From Leptodontidium sp. MPI-SDFR-AT-0119 (lineage: Eukaryota > Ascomycota > Leotiomycetes > Helotiales > Leptodontidiaceae), in the NCBI GenBank assembly GCA_020726505.1, contig JAHLEZ010000025.1:682001-746000 (forward strand): a stretch of DNA of 64,000 nt. Reading direction: 5' to 3'. The position numbers and the translations under genes were made by a program. Shown piece after piece: positions 1 to 13,739 of this stretch (its first letter is position 1; every line of letters begins with the position of its first letter). Under the pieces are notes generated by a model, which worked only from the letters and a program-made list of their open reading frames with translations, was not told the origin of the DNA and searched no databases.

Positions 1-1188
1 AAGTTAGGGAAGAATATATAAACGGCAAAATTATAGATACTTATGATATTACTGATGTATAAGTGTGGAATATATTAAAGTTGTACTGTTACCTCCCTTA
101 ATTCACGGGTGAATTTGTTATATAAATATGTAAACGTTCGCTCGATCTTAATATCACTTATAATCCCCCACACGTACTAATATAATAAATAATAAAAGAA
201 CTCGTATTAAATAACTACGAGAGATATTAGTAAAGCCCCTGTGTTATTAATATCGCTATTTATTAAAATGAATATTTACGCGACTTCTTTTAACTTAAAA
301 CAAATGTTCTTTACTAATGACGACGCGTCTGTTATTCCTATTATGAGCTCTTCGACATATAAAGCCGGTGAGACAAAGAGCTTCTTACTTGCCCCTTAAT
401 TATTATAAAAAAGCGTATTCTTAAGCCTAGTAATTATTTTTGGAAACTAGTAGACTACTTTATACATAGCGTCCAGAGTGTAGTGATTGCTATTAACTCT
501 ACGCTTATAGCGTATGGCATTCAGCTTATGTTGCCTTTCACTATACCCTAGAATCCCTCCCTAAATTATTCTTAAGAGGGTCGATATTAAATAATAAATA
601 TTATTAAGTTAGTCTAGTAATTTATATTAATTAATGAGGTCCGGGAGTTTTAAGTCTTGATCTTCTCGTGGTAGTAGGCCTCCTTACTCGTCGAAGAGAT
701 CTATAAACTCGCTTATAGAATTAAGGGCTTTGTTATTATTAGGAATATTTAAAATATTATTATTAGAATCCGCGGGCGGTACTATAGGCGATAATATCTT
801 TATATCCTTATCTTAAGCGGTGCCTTAACTTGATTTTACCTTAGTCTCTAATAACTACGAGAGCCTTTTCCTAACCCCTCTTATCTTCTAGTCTAGCTCC
901 TTATAATAAACTAATTAACCTTTTCTTTCTAAAGGGCTTACGAAACTGCCCTCTTTTATATTTAATAATTTTAATGACAAGGGTTTTATTCCTTAAGAAG
1001 TAAAGTATTAAGTATTTAGAAATAAATCGACTAAGTCGCTAAAAGATTAATGTCTTGACTCTAATAAAAGAGGCCGTATAGTTACAAAGTGTAAGTTTAA
1101 GTCAGACAAGATTCTTAGACTACTCCTCTTATCTAAGAAAAGGGTTTATATTAGAGCGGGGCTAAAGGTTGTCACCGGTAATACTCAA

Positions 1189-1476
1189 GGACTGTTATTA
1201 ATATTCAAAGGGGATAAAGATAAGAGAGGAGATTTAGAACGTGTAATTAATATGATTATAGGATTATTGTTTAGGTTTAAAGGTAATAGAGATAAGAGAG
1301 TAGGCTTAGATTGTGTAATTAACGTTATTCCAGGACTACTTTTTGTATCTAGTAGGAGAGAATAAATAATTATAAAGCCAGAATCCCTATTAAATAAGAT
1401 CCCTAGACTGTGGCTTATATCTAGTAGGAGAGAATAGATAGTAGTAAAACTAGATTCCGCATTAAATGAGATCTCT
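1189..1476 (+). repeat. Four 72-bp tandem units, fossil coding repeat
   Basis: Four consecutive units of exactly 72 bp. Units 1 and 2 share GATAAGAGAG and GTGTAATTAA; units 3 and 4 share CTAGTAGGAGAGAATA. Read on the plus strand each unit gives 24 residues beginning GLL or RLW, with in-frame stops only in units 3 and 4. The frame then stays open to a stop near 1738. It is probably a repeat domain of a decayed transposon protein; the family is not recognised. Confidence 0.6.
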
Positions 1477-2040
1477 AGATTATTTCCCGTAGTCGATAAA
1501 AGTGACTATACTAGAGTAAACCTAAAGCTTAATAACTTCGAAGTAGCTAAATCCTCCTTATACTTACGACTCTGCCTTAGCGTCGAGAAATTTGTAATAG
1601 GGAGTCTAGGAGTCAGTCGAGGAGTACTAAATACATCGGGTTCTAGTAGAGGAGACGTAGCGCAAAAAGCGGCCGATAGAGTTATAGAGGAGTTATATAG
1701 AGAGTTCTATTACGAATTAATAAAAGCGGCTTTAGTTTAAATAATTTATATAGTAATAAAACGATTTATTAGCCCTACGATATTACTTCTCGATTAGCTC
1801 CTAGCTATAAACTAGCCCGGTGAAGCACGCGGCCTTCCACGCCCTTTAGTTAATCGACTTCGAGAGGTAGTCGGCGATACTCGTGGCCTTCTATACACCC
1901 TCCCTAGTTTCGGCGAAGCTTTTGCTATTAAATAAGTAACTAGTACTATATAGTAAAGGTTCAGATAAGTAAAGTATATATTGAGATATAAAGAAATAAA
2001 GAGCTAAGAGAGAAATAATAAAGGTAGTTTAGTTAATATT

Positions 2041-2062
2041 TAAGTATACTAATATATTAAAA
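2041..2062. repeat. Partial copy of a 24-bp AT palindrome
   Basis: AAGTATACTAATATATTAAA is a near copy of the palindrome family TTTTAGTATA..TATACTAAAA found four more times downstream. It could be a transposon terminus; no target duplication is evident. Confidence 0.5.
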
Positions 2063-3360
2063 CCCTAAGGATTAGTTTTGTTTACTAAGCGACTGCTAAA
2101 AACGGTCCTTATTATAAAAACCCCTGTACTTATAGGAAATTAGTTTTATATATTTATAATTATAATATATAACTAAGTGTAATTCATTTATGTACAGCCC
2201 TAAGTAATAATTATCCTCCCTTAAAGTAATAATTAATAGTAAGTAATAGTAAACAATATAAGTCAAGTACGAATGTTATTAAGAAGAAGAGGCTTCGCTC
2301 GTAACTTTCTCTGTCTCTTGTAAGAGGTCGAGGGTTTAAAGTAAAGAGAGGTTTAGTTTATAAGCCCCTTGTAGTACTTAAAGAGAAAAGAGGGTAGTAC
2401 TTGTGTCTCTTATAACGTAAGGAATTAAGCATTCTACGGCCGAGTAAACACTAATTACTTTAGGGAAGGCGTTAAAGAGTACCTTAGTGATTTTCTTTAT
2501 TTTCTAAGTCTTGAGCTTGTGAATTTTAAAAGCCGTTAGAACTATAACTAGTAAGGGCCAAGGAAGCTATTTACTAGCTAGTAACACCCTTTAGAAGAAG
2601 TATTACGATACTCTTCCCAAACTATTATATTAGTGTGTAAATCTTATAATATATCTGTAACTAATTACTTAGTTATTTCTTCGTTAACTTTAACTAAGTA
2701 GCTAGGTATTCTAGGACACAACTGCGAATATTAACTCTTTATTTAATTTCGTAACTTACTACTTAAAGGAAGTCTTGTAACTTTGCTTTGTCCGGTCTTA
2801 TTACTTTCGTCTATAAATGTATATAACTTTCGTATAACTTAAATCCACATATTGTATTAGTAATTTTAACTGTCATCTCTTCTTTTATAACCTTAGTCTC
2901 GACTTTAGCGTATAACGAGAAAAAGGTTTATATCTCAGGTATTAAGCTTTACTTAGACGCCTTCTTTACTACAAGAACCACTACTAACGCCTTAGCTTTA
3001 TTAAACTTAATAATCTCATCTAAAAGCTTAATAATTCGTGTTTAATAAGTTACTTTAAAGGTGTTTTTAAAGAAGAACTTTTTAAAGAACGTAATTTATA
3101 TTAAGGTAACGTTATATAATATAGCGGAGTTATTTCTTTTTCCTTTAATTATTAATTATTATAACTCGTACTAGAAAACGTTTATTACTTCTAAGTTTAA
3201 GCTTTGGCTTTATTATTATATAGTAGCTAGTTAAGGACTTAACGTTAATCTTATACTAGCTCCTGGCTTATTAAATACCTTTCTCTATTTTAAAGGGCGC
3301 TATTCTATAGAGTCTAATATAAAAGGTAACTCTAAAGAAGAAGGACTTACTCGAGGTTCG

Positions 3361-3560
3361 TTTAAAGATAGTATATTCGAGGAAGTAAGGTTCAATAAGG
3401 GGGGATTTAAGGACGGCAAATTCGACAAGGGGGGATTTAACGACAGTAAATTTAAAGACGGCAGATTCGACGAGAGGGGATTTAACGACGGCAAATTTAA
3501 GGACGGCAGATTCGAGGAGGGGGGATTCGTAAAAGAGAAGTCTAAAGAGGGGAAGTTTAA
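3361..3560 (+). repeat. 15-bp based coding minisatellite (xFxDG units)
   Basis: On the plus strand the frame reads repeated five-residue units such as GFKDGKFDKG and GFNDGKFKDGRFEEG, built from a 15-bp DNA unit arranged in 30- and 45-bp blocks. The plus frame is charged and protein-like. The opposite strand is also open but reads as low-complexity Leu/Asn/Pro/Ser, which I take to be a shadow. It probably belonged to a transposon protein; the family is unknown. Confidence 0.5.
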
Positions 3561-5512
3561 AGGGGCAAGCGTTAGAGAAAGGTAGTTCGAAGAGGTAAGG
3601 AGTAAGGTAACGAGGGTCGTAAAGGATATATTAAGAGAAGGTACAGTCACAGAAAGTAAGGGGATTTAGTCCTAGTAAAGTAAAGGGAATGCTATAAATA
3701 TATTAAAGAGAGCCTAGACTAGAGTTAATTAGTAGTATATTAGCGGTTAAAGTGTGGGGAGAGGCTCTCGAATAGACAGTTCTAATTATAAAAGTAAGGA
3801 CGGCGTCGAGGATGTTTATAAGGTTTTTACGAGTAATTAAAAGGCATCTTAAATATAAGAGATCTTCTTTAGCCAAGTGTTCGATAATTCGAGGATTAAG
3901 TAATATATAATTTACTAGAGAAGCTGCGTCTATTAATACCGTGTTTAAGGAAAGGGGGGAAGGGCGTACGGATTAGTATTCCCTTATAAGGGCGCTACTT
4001 TATAAAATAATATCGGCGGGACGTATTTTATAGTAGGTTACTAGAAACATTCTTAGGAATAAGAGGGAGAGGGCAAGTAAGACATATTTTATTATAGATA
4101 TTACAAGGCATGTTTTGTTATAAGTGTTATAAGGCGCTAAAAATATACTAGCGTGTTATAAGAAAGAGCGTATTATTACGTAAAAAGCGTATTATTAGGA
4201 AAGAGCTTATTACTAAACTAGTGTTATCTTACTTATGCGACTAATTTCGGCAATATTATAGCAGACATAGATTTATTATTACCCCTCCTTGCGAGTCTTA
4301 TAATCTGTATTAAATAAGTCAATATATAATGCCGCTATAATAAGATTATTATTACCGCGAGTATTTTAAGAGAAGAGCTGTCGTCGTGCTCGCGATAACA
4401 CAATCACGGTTATATTTAATATATAATATATAATATATTACTACAAGCCTTACTTCAAAATCATATTATTACTTTATTGAATTATAATGTTCTACTATAT
4501 ATACGGCCGGGCCCCTCTCTACAAAGTCTTTTTCTTTGCCTACTTCGTATCCATCGTCTTTATTAAACTCATAAGAATCGGAGCTCTAAGCGCCTTATTA
4601 TTTAACTTCTACTTCTGCTTCTTAAATATTGACTCTTTCTTATCTCTTAATAAGGAGTACTTCTTAAAAGGAGAAGTATAAGTTTATGGCTTAGTTAGGG
4701 TGTATACGCTAAAAGGCTTAAACGAACTGATAAGTATTAGTTAGTCTAGTAGGGATTCTACTATTAGATCGTTAGTATACAAGCCTTATTAGTAGAAGTG
4801 CGACTTACTATTAGAGGCTAGGGGAGGGCTCGAGTCTAAAGTGGCGCCTTTAAATAAAAAGTTTAACTTTTAAATAAGGGTTAATAAGTAAATAAGGACA
4901 ACTGAGGTCCTCTTTAATATACTTTTTTTAAGGGCGGGGAGGGACTAAGACGAGGGTTAAGAAGAGGGTTGAGGGATTAGCTTAGGCTTAGTCTTAAGAG
5001 CTTGTGTTTCGGGTGTTAATAGCTTAAGGCTTGCTGACAGTGTAGTCTTAAGTTTAGCTTTTAGACGAGCGGTTAAGGCCGTAATAAACGATGTGCTAGG
5101 TTTCGGTTTTACGGTGACGTTTACTAAGGCGACTAGCTTAGTTCTCGTAAATTTAATCAAAGAAGGTTAGGGTCCTTCGGGATAAACAATTACCCTTATT
5201 AAAGTACATCTAGTGAGCGGAGAAAGAAGCTTACTTTTATAAACAAAATAATAGAGCTTTACTTCGTCCTTAGTCACAGCGAGTAACTCTCGACTTACGT
5301 TAAAAAGCTAGAATTGTGAGTACGAGCCTAATATAGAAGCTAAGAAGGGAGAATTACCTGTGCTCACAATTAATCTATAGTTAAGATTCCGCTTAGTCCT
5401 AGGTCTATCGTGAATGCCGTTACTATTATTATTAATAAAGTTAGTAATATTTAAAGGAAAAGAGGGGTACTTATAATTGTTTATATTTTAGTGCGCGGTA
5501 GACTGTACGTGA

Positions 5513-5626
5513 TTTGAGTATACTAATATACTAAAACCCGGCTACCGGGCCACCCCGCGCGACGTCGCCGCAAGCTCGGTATTATAGTAACCCCACTAAT
5601 GTTTTAATATATTAATATACTAAAAC
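5513..5626. repeat. GC-rich insert bracketed by two AT palindromes
   Basis: Two copies of the 24-bp palindrome (5513-5537 and 5601-5626) flank about 60 bp that is strikingly GC-rich (for example CCCGGCTACCGGGCCACCCC) for this AT-rich block. The arrangement looks like the end of a mobile element, or a short piece that escaped mutation. Confidence 0.5.
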
Positions 5627-8600
5627 ATTCGCGCACCTTTAATCCTAATCCTCGACCACACCCCTAACTCTCTCCAGTTTACATTCCTATAACTACACTA
5701 CTATAAAAGAACTCGAAACCCTAACTTCAGAGATTCTTAGCGTAATTTATTAGTTTAACTATTATCTTGACTAATAAGCCGACCTTTAATTTACTCTTAT
5801 AATATCTTTTAATTATAAATAGTCTCCTTTAAGAATTCCTAGACAGAATCGTCCTAAGTAGTCCAGATATTGTCGTCCTCACCTAAGTATTAAACGACGA
5901 CATTATCTCTTCTGCCACTAACGTTACTATACGCGATACTAACTTCAGTCGCTTATTTATAACTCGCGTTTATATTAAATTAGAAAACGTCTCTATCCTC
6001 GGCTTCCTTAATATCCCTCTTAAACGCTTTTACCGCATTAATAGTACCTAGTAGTAGACTTCTTATAACTAGGCTAATTAGTTTGTTTAAGGACTTATTT
6101 AGAAGAGTAACTCCTGTGTCTTAGACTCTATTATCGTCTTACTATTATTTCTTAATACTAATAGAACTTAAGTAGATTAAGTTGCCGCTTACTTTGTACA
6201 CGATAATACTCCTCGCGGCAAGGTTTCTTACGTAATTATAGCGATTATTAAGAAGCCTTAGGCATCCCTTACTTAAGATGACATAATAGATTTTCGAGAC
6301 GTATTAAGGACCGCGCTAGCCCTTAAGGATCCGAGTTACTATAAAATCGGCAAATTCTATAGTATTACTATAGTGTTCAAGGACCTTGCCTACTGTATCC
6401 CCTAATGTAATACAACCTGGCTTGTCGTAAATAAATACTATAGTAATAAGTAATAGATGTGGAGGCTTAAGAGGAACTAACCTTTTAAGTTTGTTTAGAA
6501 CGGTCTCTTTCTCGTCGTCGACTTCGTTAATTAGGTTGTTAATACCTTTACATTCTAATAATAATTGCAAATCTTCTTAACTATACGTATAAAAACTAAG
6601 GCTTATATAAACTAGACTATCCCTCGTTGCGAGCTTTATAAAGACGAGAGACCTAATATAGATCGACTGCCTGTAGTACTAGACCGGCCTCTTATGACAC
6701 TCGCTATTCAGAACTTCTAAGCCCCGGGCGCCTAGAAACCTGGCAGCTTTGAGCCGGTTACCTTAGACTTTCCTTAAGTAAGCCTAGATAGAAGTGTTAT
6801 TTAAGTCTAGACTTAATACGTATATTTTACTGCGATCTTTAATCTAAATAATAGTTATTTCGTTATAGTAATTAATACTATTATAAGAACTAGTAGTACT
6901 GACTTCGTTTTATATAATAATATCTCTAATCGCGGACTTATTTAATTAGTTTAGGAGAGTTTTCAGGATTATATTAAGAAGCCAAAGTATTCTATAGACT
7001 TAATAATATATATTAAGATTAAGTTGTGATTAGTTTTAGAGTTTATCCTTAGTAAGAAAATTAAGTGAGAAAGTGGAGTGTATTTGGGCTCACGGGGCGT
7101 TTAGTTTATTAGAATATTATATAAGATATTATTATAATAATATATAAGTTTACGAAGACATAAATCGAATCTTTAAGTAAATACGTGACTATTTATTATT
7201 ATTAAAACCTGATTTTCTAACGTGAACTACGATGACAATTTCTCTGTTATTGTAATTAACAAGGGATATTATAAGATCAACCTTATTAAGATTAATATTT
7301 TACTTAGTACTAATCCTCTTAAAAAGAGCTTTAAATGTCATAATCTTCTTTAGGGAAGTGATTCGAGAATATTTAGTAAACCGGTACTCTAAACCTTAGC
7401 TTTCTTTACTCGAGGCTCTTCTTCTTTGATACGTTTCTCGAGATGTGTAGTCTTGAGTTTAACTTACTCTTACTTTATTAATGTAATACTAACGTAATTC
7501 TGGGCATCTTAGAGTTATCCTTAATACTCACTTTCTTAATCTTCCTTAGAAATAACACTCGTTTATAAAGTTTAAAGAAGCTTTTCCTTAGTCTAAGCTT
7601 CTTAGCTTTACTTTTTTATCTCCTCTTTCACTTTATTGTATTAAGCCTATAACTTCTTATAAACTTTCGTCTATTATTTTAAAAGAGCCTCGAGTTCCTT
7701 TATATTCTTTTAAATTATAGACTTTCGTTTCTTCTCCTTTACTAAATTAGATTTCTTAAGATCTTTAATAGTCGTTAATTATATTATTTCGTTAAAGTGT
7801 TATATTACTTATACTTTAAGTACTTAAGCTTTGCCTCTCTTTTTAAGCTCCTTCTCGCACTTTTTAACTCCTATTAGTTTCTTACTTACGACTAAGTACT
7901 TCTGTCTTATTATATACCCCTAAATTAAGGCAGATTATATTATAATAAGTAGTAAAGTAAAAGATTAAAGACTTAAAGTATATTTTATGCCCTTGTCGTT
8001 ATATTTATCCTTATACTTATTAACTAAAGTATAACCTTGCCACGCCTCTTTAATTCTAAAACCTAGTATATTTACGCCGACTAATTAATGTCTAGTGCTA
8101 AGCTATAATCCGAACCGAATTCGACTTTACTCTCAGTAAATAGGCGCAGGGTACGTAGAGTTTTAAGTATACTTCTGTTATAGTCCGCTAAGACTAAAAA
8201 GTTAGTAGAGATTTAATATAACTAGGGCAATAATATATATAACACGCGATTTATATAAACCTCTAATAGTACTAAAATATAAGAGAAGTAAACTACACTC
8301 GTGTTAAAAGTAAGAAGTTAGCTAGAACTAATAAATATACCCTCAATTAAGATTCGGAACAGTTCTAGTTTTATACTCTCAGAGCCCCTAGAGACGATTT
8401 TATAAATAATAGTTTATAGCTTAGTCCTTATTAACTGTGACGTCCGGTATTATTAGAGAGGGACTCACATCCGTAACAAGTACTAAAATAAACTTAAGTG
8501 CCTATTATTAAATAAGGCTTGCGGCTGAGCCGGGCGATAATTAGCCCTAATAAGGACCCTTCGAGTTAGATATTGTTAAGTTCGTGGCGGAATAAAATCT

Positions 8601-8651
8601 AAGTAGTATAATAAATACGGAAGTAAGAGTATTTACTTTATAGTAAGAAAT

Positions 8652-8675
8652 GTTTTAATATATTAATATACTAAA
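8652..8675. repeat. 24-bp AT palindrome
   Basis: The sequence reads TTTTAATATATTAATATACT and on to AAAA, a near-perfect dyad of the same family as at 5601 and 9806. Somewhat more GC-rich DNA follows on its right. Confidence 0.55.
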
Positions 8676-9805
8676 ATAATAACGTATAGACCCCCGCGTT
8701 ACGTTGCCCCTTGACTTGACTCGCCTAGTAACCAGGCCGCATCCGCGTGACAGTTTTCTCGTTATTAGCCATAATACAGTCTAGATAACAGATCTCTTAT
8801 CATTAGACATTTTCTTAACTTAGGGACTAACTCTTGTCCTGCCTTACACCTATTAATATAGCCTTATACTTCCTCGCCCTCGACTACCTCTCGATTAAGA
8901 TAAGCTCTTCCTTATTATAATATCTCTTACTATCTAAGAATATATAACAGTAATAGTTTCGACATTAATATAGTATATTGTCTTAATAAAGTATATATTA
9001 TAGTAACTAATTAAAGAAAGTACTATTATAAATCTGAATTTAATTTAATTATAACTGACTTCTTGTTATTATTCTATATTATATAGACAAGGATTTATAA
9101 CCCTTAATCCCATTATCTTTTACAAGACTTCCAATAAACGTAGACTTAGACCTCTCTAACTACTATTTCTTCCTCAACATCGCCGATCTTGTTAACTATA
9201 GTAGAGAACGAGATTAATAGTATAAGGGACTTAAGTAAGCTAGAATTCTATAAGGGCGTGACTAAAAAGTAAGTATATCTCTTAAGGAGATAAGGCGAGG
9301 GAATATATATAATAACTACTAAACTCTTATTCTTAATAATAGACGGTTTTAAGTTCAGAGGAGCCTTACGGGGCGTATAGGGGTGACAGGTGTCTTATTA
9401 GCCGTTAGACTTGCGGTAATTAAGGCAGTCAGGGAGCTCAAAGTAAAGGTGACATTTTCTATTATATTAAAAACAACTAGGCTATAGTTAGAAGTTATAA
9501 GGTAAGAGGTAAGGCATAGACTTACCCTCCGAGACGATCCAGTATAAGTCTATAATATACAAGTTCTTATTACGGCTAACTACTTCCTTTACGATTACAC
9601 GGAACTTAAGTGTAGTTAACGACGTAGGCTTACACGGCGTAGAAGGGGAACGAACTTAGGCGAAAAGCTATTTAATAAAACAAGGCTCTTCCTTAAAATT
9701 AATTAGAGATAATAGGCTAAATATAAGTGCGCCTTAGAAGGTCAGTTCTCAGTTTTCAGGTATAATTACTAAAGAACTAAGATTAAGTGTAATATTAATA
9801 AATTA

Positions 9806-9829
9806 TTTTAGTATATTAATATACTAAAA
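9806..9829. repeat. 24-bp perfect AT palindrome
   Basis: TTTTAGTATATT followed by AATATACTAAAA is a perfect dyad. It directly abuts a GC-rich run (GTAGGCGGGCGCAAGGGCAG) and is followed at about 9896-9920 by a second dyad, CACTAAAACATTTAGTG. Confidence 0.6.
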
Positions 9830-11363
9830 AGTAGGCGGGCGCAAGGGCAGGCGCAAGTATAGGCGCGGAGGTTTATGCGCAAATATTTTGGCGTGTTACA
9901 CTAAAACATTTAGTGTCACTTAACAACAGGCCGTGTCAATAATAACAACTACTATATATAAAAACAAATAATATTCCTCCCCTTACGATATATCTTCTTA
10001 TAGCTACTTCGCCTACTACCTCGTCTTATATCCCTCCTTTCTACACTACATTTACTCTTAATAAAACTTCTTTATATACTACTATCTCGTATAAAGAGAT
10101 CTTAATTATAGATACGCCCACATAACCCCCACGAACCTTAGTCACGCCGCGGACGTAATAAACTTTAACTCTGGTAAGTCGAGGCGCGTACGGAGATTAA
10201 TTACCTACTAACTCTTTTAAGTCTTTATAACGTTAAGGGATGTAATCTTGAACCCTAACGATAACGACACCCTAAAAAATAAAATACGATATAATATAAA
10301 AGTAATAACAGGACTAACTGCGAGAATAGAAGTCATTAATAATCTAATCCCTTAACTTAACTTTAATATAAACCTTTCTAGCACTAATGTTCCGGGCCCT
10401 AAGACTCTACTCCTAACCGTAGAGACTAATATAGATTTATTAGCGTTAGTCCCTCCTCTGTTCTCCCTCTAACTATCTTTTATTTTCGACGGGATTTATA
10501 AGAAATTTAATCCGCTAAATAAAGAGCCTAACTTCAGTTTACTACCCCTAACCGCACTTAAGTTAATAAGCGATAGAAAGACTAGATCGACTCTTTTAAA
10601 GAAACTATTAACGGGCTTTATATCTTCAAGAACTTTTACCTCTACCTCTACTAAGCCGAAGACTATTAAACCCTCACTAACACTTAAGAAGCTTCCTTTA
10701 TAGTTTCCACTTATCGAAGTCATATAGTTAGAACAAATACAGGCCTTAAGAGTCGACTTCGTTAACGCTTTATAAGAGGCTCGATTCTAATTCACTTTTA
10801 AAGATAAGTAGACTAATGAGGTCGGTTTTACGGCTGATAAGGTTACTAAAATCACTACCGTCTTTTTCACTACCGTATTTAACTTTAACGGTCGAAATCG
10901 CGTACTCGTTATTATTACGGCTTACTGCACATTTAAGAAAAGCGAAATCCCCGAATCTACTTAAGCTAATACTCGCCGATTAGCTTTAAATAATACACTC
11001 CCACGTCTACTTAAGCAGTTCTACTCAGTATATACTTCTTCGTACGCTAGAGATAATATACCTGCGGCTATTATATCTCTAGTGTCACTTACTAATAAGT
11101 ATCTCTTCTGATAGTATCTTAATAAACTACAGTAAGAGACCCCAGAAATAGTAATATTCCTAAAAAGCCGGGGATTTTTTAAGTCGATAGGCCGTAGTTA
11201 AGCGACTATTATTATATAGTTTATTACTAAATAACTCGGCGGAGGCGCTTACACTACACTATAGAATCAGACCCGTGAAGCACAACTCGTGTTCTTACTC
11301 TATTTAACCTTTAGTATTAGTGTTCTTACATTTGTCCCTAGCTTAATTCTGTAAATATAAGTG

Positions 11364-11387
11364 TTTTAGTATACTAGTATACTTAAA
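11364..11387. repeat. 24-bp AT palindrome
   Basis: TTTTAGTATACTAGTATACT continuing to TAAA is another member of the palindrome family, with a CTAG centre in place of TTAA. Confidence 0.55.
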
Positions 11388-12621
11388 CTTAGTAATATAT
11401 ACTAATATAATATAGTTTAAAGGCGATTAGTTCCTAGAAGTTAATTAAGGTCTTTACTATTACTACTAAAATAAGACTTATAGCCGCCGTTACTCCTATC
11501 TATAAGTAGGCCTAAACCGTGATCGTCGACCCAATTCTATAAGGCGGCCTAGTCCCCCATTTAACGTTAGAGTAATATATATCGCCTGTACTTTATAAAA
11601 CGTTATTACTTTCTTTCTAGATTAAAGAAGTAGATATAAAGATAAAGGGTTCAGAGTTAAGTAATAGTAACAATAAAGGCGGTAACTCAAATAGTAATAG
11701 TAAGGGCGCCAGTCAGGAGGAACTAATTAAGGAGGATCTATTTACAAAGGAGGAACTAGTTAAGGAGAATCCGTTTAAGGAAAAAAATAAAGTTAATATA
11801 AACGACTTAAAGGAGTTTATTATTATTTAAAAACTTGTCTTTAACATATAAACCTTAGGTTTAAATAGTAGTAGTTTTTCGGACTTCTCAGAGGACAGTA
11901 TAAAGGAATAGGGTTTATATAGAGTATAATATATAATAAACTAAGGTAGAGTAGGGCGTTTTTTAATAAGTAAATAATAAGATGAGATTTGTAGGACAAA
12001 GTAAGGATTTTATAAACTACTTTACTTGCTTGTTTTGATTAAATCAGTGACATAGTGAAGCTTTGTAACGAATTTAACTTGGATGAAAAGATAATTTAAA
12101 GCTTATTATAATTTTAAATTTAATATATAATACGTTCTTTAGAGTAGTTGTTTAGCGTATAACTAATATCTTATTAAAAGTTAACTTTAATATTTCTTAA
12201 TTATATTTGTGTAATTAAGTAATTTAGGGTTATAACACGGTTTTAGTTATAAGGTTATAAGGTCTAAAAAATTAATAACAATACTCTTGTCATTAAAGAT
12301 TTGCTCGCCGTAATATAATTTAAGTTATTAAATTTATAGAGCTTAAATACTAATAATAATATTTCATTTGTGAAAAAGGAAAAGGTCGTAACGCGCTTTA
12401 TATTATTACGTTCTAAGATATAAGATTTAATAATAATCATTATGTTATTATGAGAAAATTAATTTTATAAGATAATTAATATTATATAATTCTAAGATTT
12501 ATTGTTTTAGTAACTAGATTTATGTCATTATGAAATCAAGAGCTGTGATACGATTTTTATTATTTAAGTTTTAAGAATTGAAATTTTAATAATAAGATTT
12601 ATATTATTACAAATTTTAAAA

Positions 12622-13310
12622 CTATGACACGATTTTTGTCATTATAAATAACACGATTTATATTATTATAAATATAAAAACTATAACACGATTTCTATTA
12701 TTATAAATGACACGATTTATGTCATTATAAATATAAAAACTATAACACGATTTCGGTCATTATAAATATAAAAACTATGACACGATTTCTGTCATTATAA
12801 ATGACACGATTTATGTTATTATAAATATAAAAACTATAACGCGATTTCTGTCATTATAAATGTAAAAACTATAACATAATTTCTGTTATTATAAATATAA
12901 AAACTATAACACGATTTATGTCATTATAAATATAAAAGCTATAACACGATTTCTGTTATTATAAATGTAAAAACTATGACACGATTTCTGTCATTATAAA
13001 TGTAAAAACTATGACACGATTTCTGTTATTATAAATGTAAAAACTATGTCACGATTTCTCTTATTATAAATGACACGATTTATGTTATTATAAATATAAA
13101 AACTATAACACGATTTCTGTTATTATAAATGACACGATTTATGTCATTATAAATATAAAAACTATAATACGATTTCTATTATTATAAATATAAAAACTAT
13201 AATACGATTTTTATTATTATAAATGTAAAAACTATAACACGATTTTTATTATTATAAATATAAAAACTATAATACGATTTTTATTATTATAAATATAAAA
13301 ATTATAATAT
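12622..13310. repeat. AT-rich minisatellite, 35-bp and 24-bp interleaved units
   Basis: About twenty head-to-tail units. The 35-bp form begins ACACGATTTCTGTCATTATA and ends AAAAACTATG. A shorter 24-bp form ends AATG and is followed at once by the next ACACGATTT. The short form creates dyads such as AATGACACGATTTATGTCATT. Copies differ mostly by C/T and G/A, as expected if RIP acted on the array. No coding potential is apparent. Confidence 0.75.
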
Positions 13311-13739
13311 AATTTTAGTATTTAAGTTTTAATAATCGAAATCTTAATAATAAAATATATATTATTATTAGTATTTGTCTTTAAAAGGTAATGTAACGCT
13401 TGCCTTAAAAAGACGACAATCACGTATAACTAACGCCTTATATATTAACACAAGAGATATATAATAATATTAAGTATTAACTTAGAATTTATAACTATAA
13501 AGGAAAGAAGGTAAGGAAAGAAGAAGTCTATATATAAGAGGTTAGTATACTTAGCACTATAGTAATTTCGGTACGTCCTAATCGGGCAGTACTAAGTAGA
13601 GCCAGTAGAAATAAGGCTCTAGGCAGCGCCAGTCGTCATATTACCCCCCCCCTCTAGAAAAAGCTCGTTCTCGAGCGTTAGTCTATTTCCTTGTCGTTAT
13701 CAAGGTCGTCGTAGTCGTCGACACTATCTTCTTATGTTT

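Noticed and set aside
3300..3650. Minus-strand 116-residue Leu/Ser/Asn/Pro-rich open frame
   Set aside because: It is the complement of a plus-strand coding-like minisatellite (xFxDG units) in decayed DNA.
12622..13310. Regular repeats reminiscent of a CRISPR array
   Set aside because: Units are contiguous with no unique spacers, and the genome is fungal; it is a minisatellite. The same applies to the 17- and 18-bp arrays.
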